A DNA stretch of 16,988 nucleotides from Parachlamydiales bacterium. GTDB lineage: Bacteria; Chlamydiota; Chlamydiia; Chlamydiales; JAJFMK01. The notes under the pieces are model-generated. The model made no database searches. It was not told the origin of the DNA and worked only from the letters and a program-made list of their open reading frames with translations. Position 1 is the first letter of the stretch, and the number at the start of each line of letters is the position of its first letter. The stretch is taken from the NCBI GenBank assembly GCA_020050175.1, contig JAGVKY010000036.1, positions 1-16,988 on the forward strand, written 5' to 3'. Below, one piece after another: positions 15,560 through 16,988 of this stretch. Both the position numbers and the translations under genes were made by a program.

Positions 15560-15591
15560 GGGCGCGCGAGTGATAGCGCCCTCCGTTTTTT
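15560..15591 (+). terminator. Intrinsic terminator on the plus strand
   Basis: A perfect six-base GC stem, GGGCGC (15560-15565) and GCGCCC (15576-15581), with a ten-base loop, is followed four bases later by six T residues (15586-15591). It reads in plus orientation and would end transcripts from the zinc-ribbon gene or from an RNA in the preceding spacer. On the minus strand the hairpin lacks a U tract, so it is less suited to end secA. Confidence 0.65.
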
Positions 15592-15595
15592 AAAA

Positions 15596-16988
15596 CTAAT
15601 CGACGAGGGATCTTTCTCGCTCGAAGGCAAGTCTTGGCCCCTGTGAGGGAGTTGCCGGAGGGGGGGCTTGCATCGGTGGTGGTGTCGGGACGATGTGGAA
15701 GCGGAAGAGGGCCTTCGTCATCTCCTCGTGGAGGTGGCGAGAGAAGGTTCCAAAAAGATGGAACGACTCTTGCTTAAACTCCATCAGAGGATCGCGCTGG
15801 CCAAGACTCCGCAGCGTCACATCGGTACGAAGGTGATCCATCCCCAGAAGATGCTCTATCCAAAGACGATCTAGCGCACGTATGAGAAGATCACGGAGAA
15901 TCTCATTCATGTCCAAAGAGATCGAGAGGAGGGGATTCTGTTTGGAAAACTGCTCAACTTTCTCTTTTTCATTTTGGAGTTTTGTCGAAAGAGCACTCTT
16001 CACTTTATCGGCAATTTCTTGCTCTGTTTCATCCCCATTAAAGGAGAGAGGAAAGAGCGTGACTAATTTTTCTTGAGAAGATCCCTCTGCCATAGCATCA
16101 GCGACAACATTATCCAGGATCTCATCGATCAAAGGCATCAGATCTTCGTTATGCAAAAGCTCATTTCTGAACCCGTAGATCTCTTGCCGTTGTCTATTCA
16201 TCACATCGTCATACTCTAGAGTATGCTTCCGAATGGTGTAGTTCCTATGCTCGATCCTCTTTTGTGCCGTTTCAATCGAGCGGTTCAAAATTTTTGCAGA
16301 AATAGGCTCCCCTTCTGGCGGACGGAATCTTTGAATGATGCCTGTCATAGAAGAGCTGGCAAATAGCCGGAGAAGTTCATCTTCAAAAGAGAGATAAAAC
16401 TTGGAAGAACCTGGATCCCCTTGACGGGCACAACGGCCTCTTAACTGCCTGTCAATCCGGCGCGAACGGTGGCGCGATGTGGCAAGCACATAAAGGCCCC
16501 CATCTTTGGCTATCCCTGGCTCGAGCTTAATATCAGTTCCTCGCCCAGCCATATTAGTAGCAATCGTTACAGCTGCCTTTTTACCAGCATGAGCAATGAT
16601 TTCTGCCTCTTTATCATTTTGCTTCGCATTAAGAACTGTATGTTCAATCTTATTTTGGCGAAGAATACGGGAGAGTTTTTCTGAAATATCAACGGATTCA
16701 GTCCCGATCAGGATCGGACGCCCTTTTTCATTTACCTCTTTGATGTCTTTTAGGATCGCGTTGTACTTTTCCCGCTCCGTCATATAAATCTCATCATTGA
16801 GATCGGTACGGATACAAGTTTTGTGCGTCGGGATCTGAAGAACGTCAAGCTTGTAAATCTCTTTAAATTCTTGAGCTTCTGTCGTTGCTGTCCCTGTCAT
16901 TCCGGAGATTTTTGCATACATCCGGAAATAGTTTTGCAGGGTGATCGTCGCGTAAGTTTGGGTCTCTTTTTGAATCGCGACCCCCTCC
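15596..16988 (-). CDS. secA: Preprotein translocase ATPase SecA, C-terminal part, cut by the window edge
   Basis: About 463 residues are visible. The frame stays open through base 16988, where it reads EGVAIQKETQTYATITLQNY, so the 5' half lies outside the window. An internal ATG at 16921 is not the start. SecA drives preproteins through SecYEG using ATP. Visible landmarks in order are MTGTATTEAQEF, the second nucleotide-binding domain with TIATNMAGRGTDIKL, motif VI as QLRGRCARQGDPGSSKFYLS, and the helical scaffold with LWIEHLLGMDHLR. The Cys-Ala in motif VI, where most bacteria have Ala-Gly, fits Chlamydiae as I remember them. The tail is Pro-rich (PTPPPMQAPPPATPSQGP) and lacks the zinc-binding cysteines that contact SecB in other bacteria. 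The gene converges on the plus-strand terminator. Confidence 0.95.
   Translation of the reverse strand, partial: EGVAIQKETQTYATITLQNYFRMYAKISGMTGTATTEAQEFKEIYKLDVLQIPTHKTCIRTDLNDEIYMTEREKYNAILKDIKEVNEKGRPILIGTESVDISEKLSRILRQNKIEHTVLNAKQNDKEAEIIAHAGKKAAVTIATNMAGRGTDIKLEPGIAKDGGLYVLATSRHRSRRIDRQLRGRCARQGDPGSSKFYLSFEDELLRLFASSSMTGIIQRFRPPEGEPISAKILNRSIETAQKRIEHRNYTIRKHTLEYDDVMNRQRQEIYGFRNELLHNEDLMPLIDEILDNVVADAMAEGSSQEKLVTLFPLSFNGDETEQEIADKVKSALSTKLQNEKEKVEQFSKQNPLLSISLDMNEILRDLLIRALDRLWIEHLLGMDHLRTDVTLRSLGQRDPLMEFKQESFHLFGTFSRHLHEEMTKALFRFHIVPTPPPMQAPPPATPSQGPRLAFERERSLVD

Noticed and set aside
15320..15591. tmRNA, RNase P RNA or SRP RNA in the structured spacer
   Set aside because: I looked for their signature cores (a tRNA-like CCA end, the RNase P GAGGAAAGTCC box, the SRP GGAAG loop) and found none.
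15464..15646. 60-codon open frame on the plus strand between the zinc-ribbon gene and secA
   Set aside because: It runs through the terminator hairpin and T tract and into antisense secA, with no sign of a family.
16922..16988. ATG at 16921 as the start of secA
   Set aside because: The frame upstream is open to the edge and encodes conserved SecA sequence ending QNYFR, so the gene continues out of the window.

Overview
This window looks like chromosome from a member of the phylum Chlamydiae, most likely an environmental (Parachlamydiales-type) lineage rather than Chlamydia itself. Three things point that way: a type III secretion (T3SS) inner-membrane block in the order sctJ, a sctK-position gene, sctL, sctR, sctS, sctT; its association with lpdA and lipA; and a SecA whose motif VI reads RGRCARQGDPG. 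The genus cannot be fixed from this sequence alone.

Left part (1-4497, all minus strand): the tightly packed T3SS operon. Genes abut or overlap by a few bases and often start with GTG or TTG. At the far left a further small membrane-type gene begins and runs off the edge. The block encodes the inner-membrane ring lipoprotein (SctJ), the stator (SctL), the export gate (SctR, SctS, SctT) and a poorly conserved protein in the sctK position.

Middle part (4583-12527): genes that, from memory of the C. trachomatis map, do not lie between lipA and sctJ there. They are nqrA (Na+-pumping NADH:quinone reductase subunit A), a 451-residue protein of unknown function with an internal duplication, an open frame that continues that gene past its TAG stop, nth and mnmE in a 4-base-overlap pair, and, divergent on the plus strand, two tandem paralogous MATE-family transporters.

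Right part (12462-16988): lipA and lpdA (lipoate synthase and E3 dihydrolipoamide dehydrogenase) are contiguous on the minus strand. The lipA 3' end overlaps the second MATE gene by 66 bases tail to tail. Across a short divergent spacer lies a small zinc-ribbon membrane protein on the plus strand. Next comes a 284-base spacer rich in inverted repeats that ends in a strong plus-strand terminator, then the C-terminal part of secA, which runs off the right edge.

Overall this is mostly conserved housekeeping and T3SS sequence. I see no phage, insertion sequence, CRISPR array, tRNA or rRNA. The points most worth a second look are the duplicated 451-residue protein with its in-frame continuation beyond TAG, the structured spacer before secA, the degenerate iron-sulfur loop of Nth, and the reshuffled gene order.
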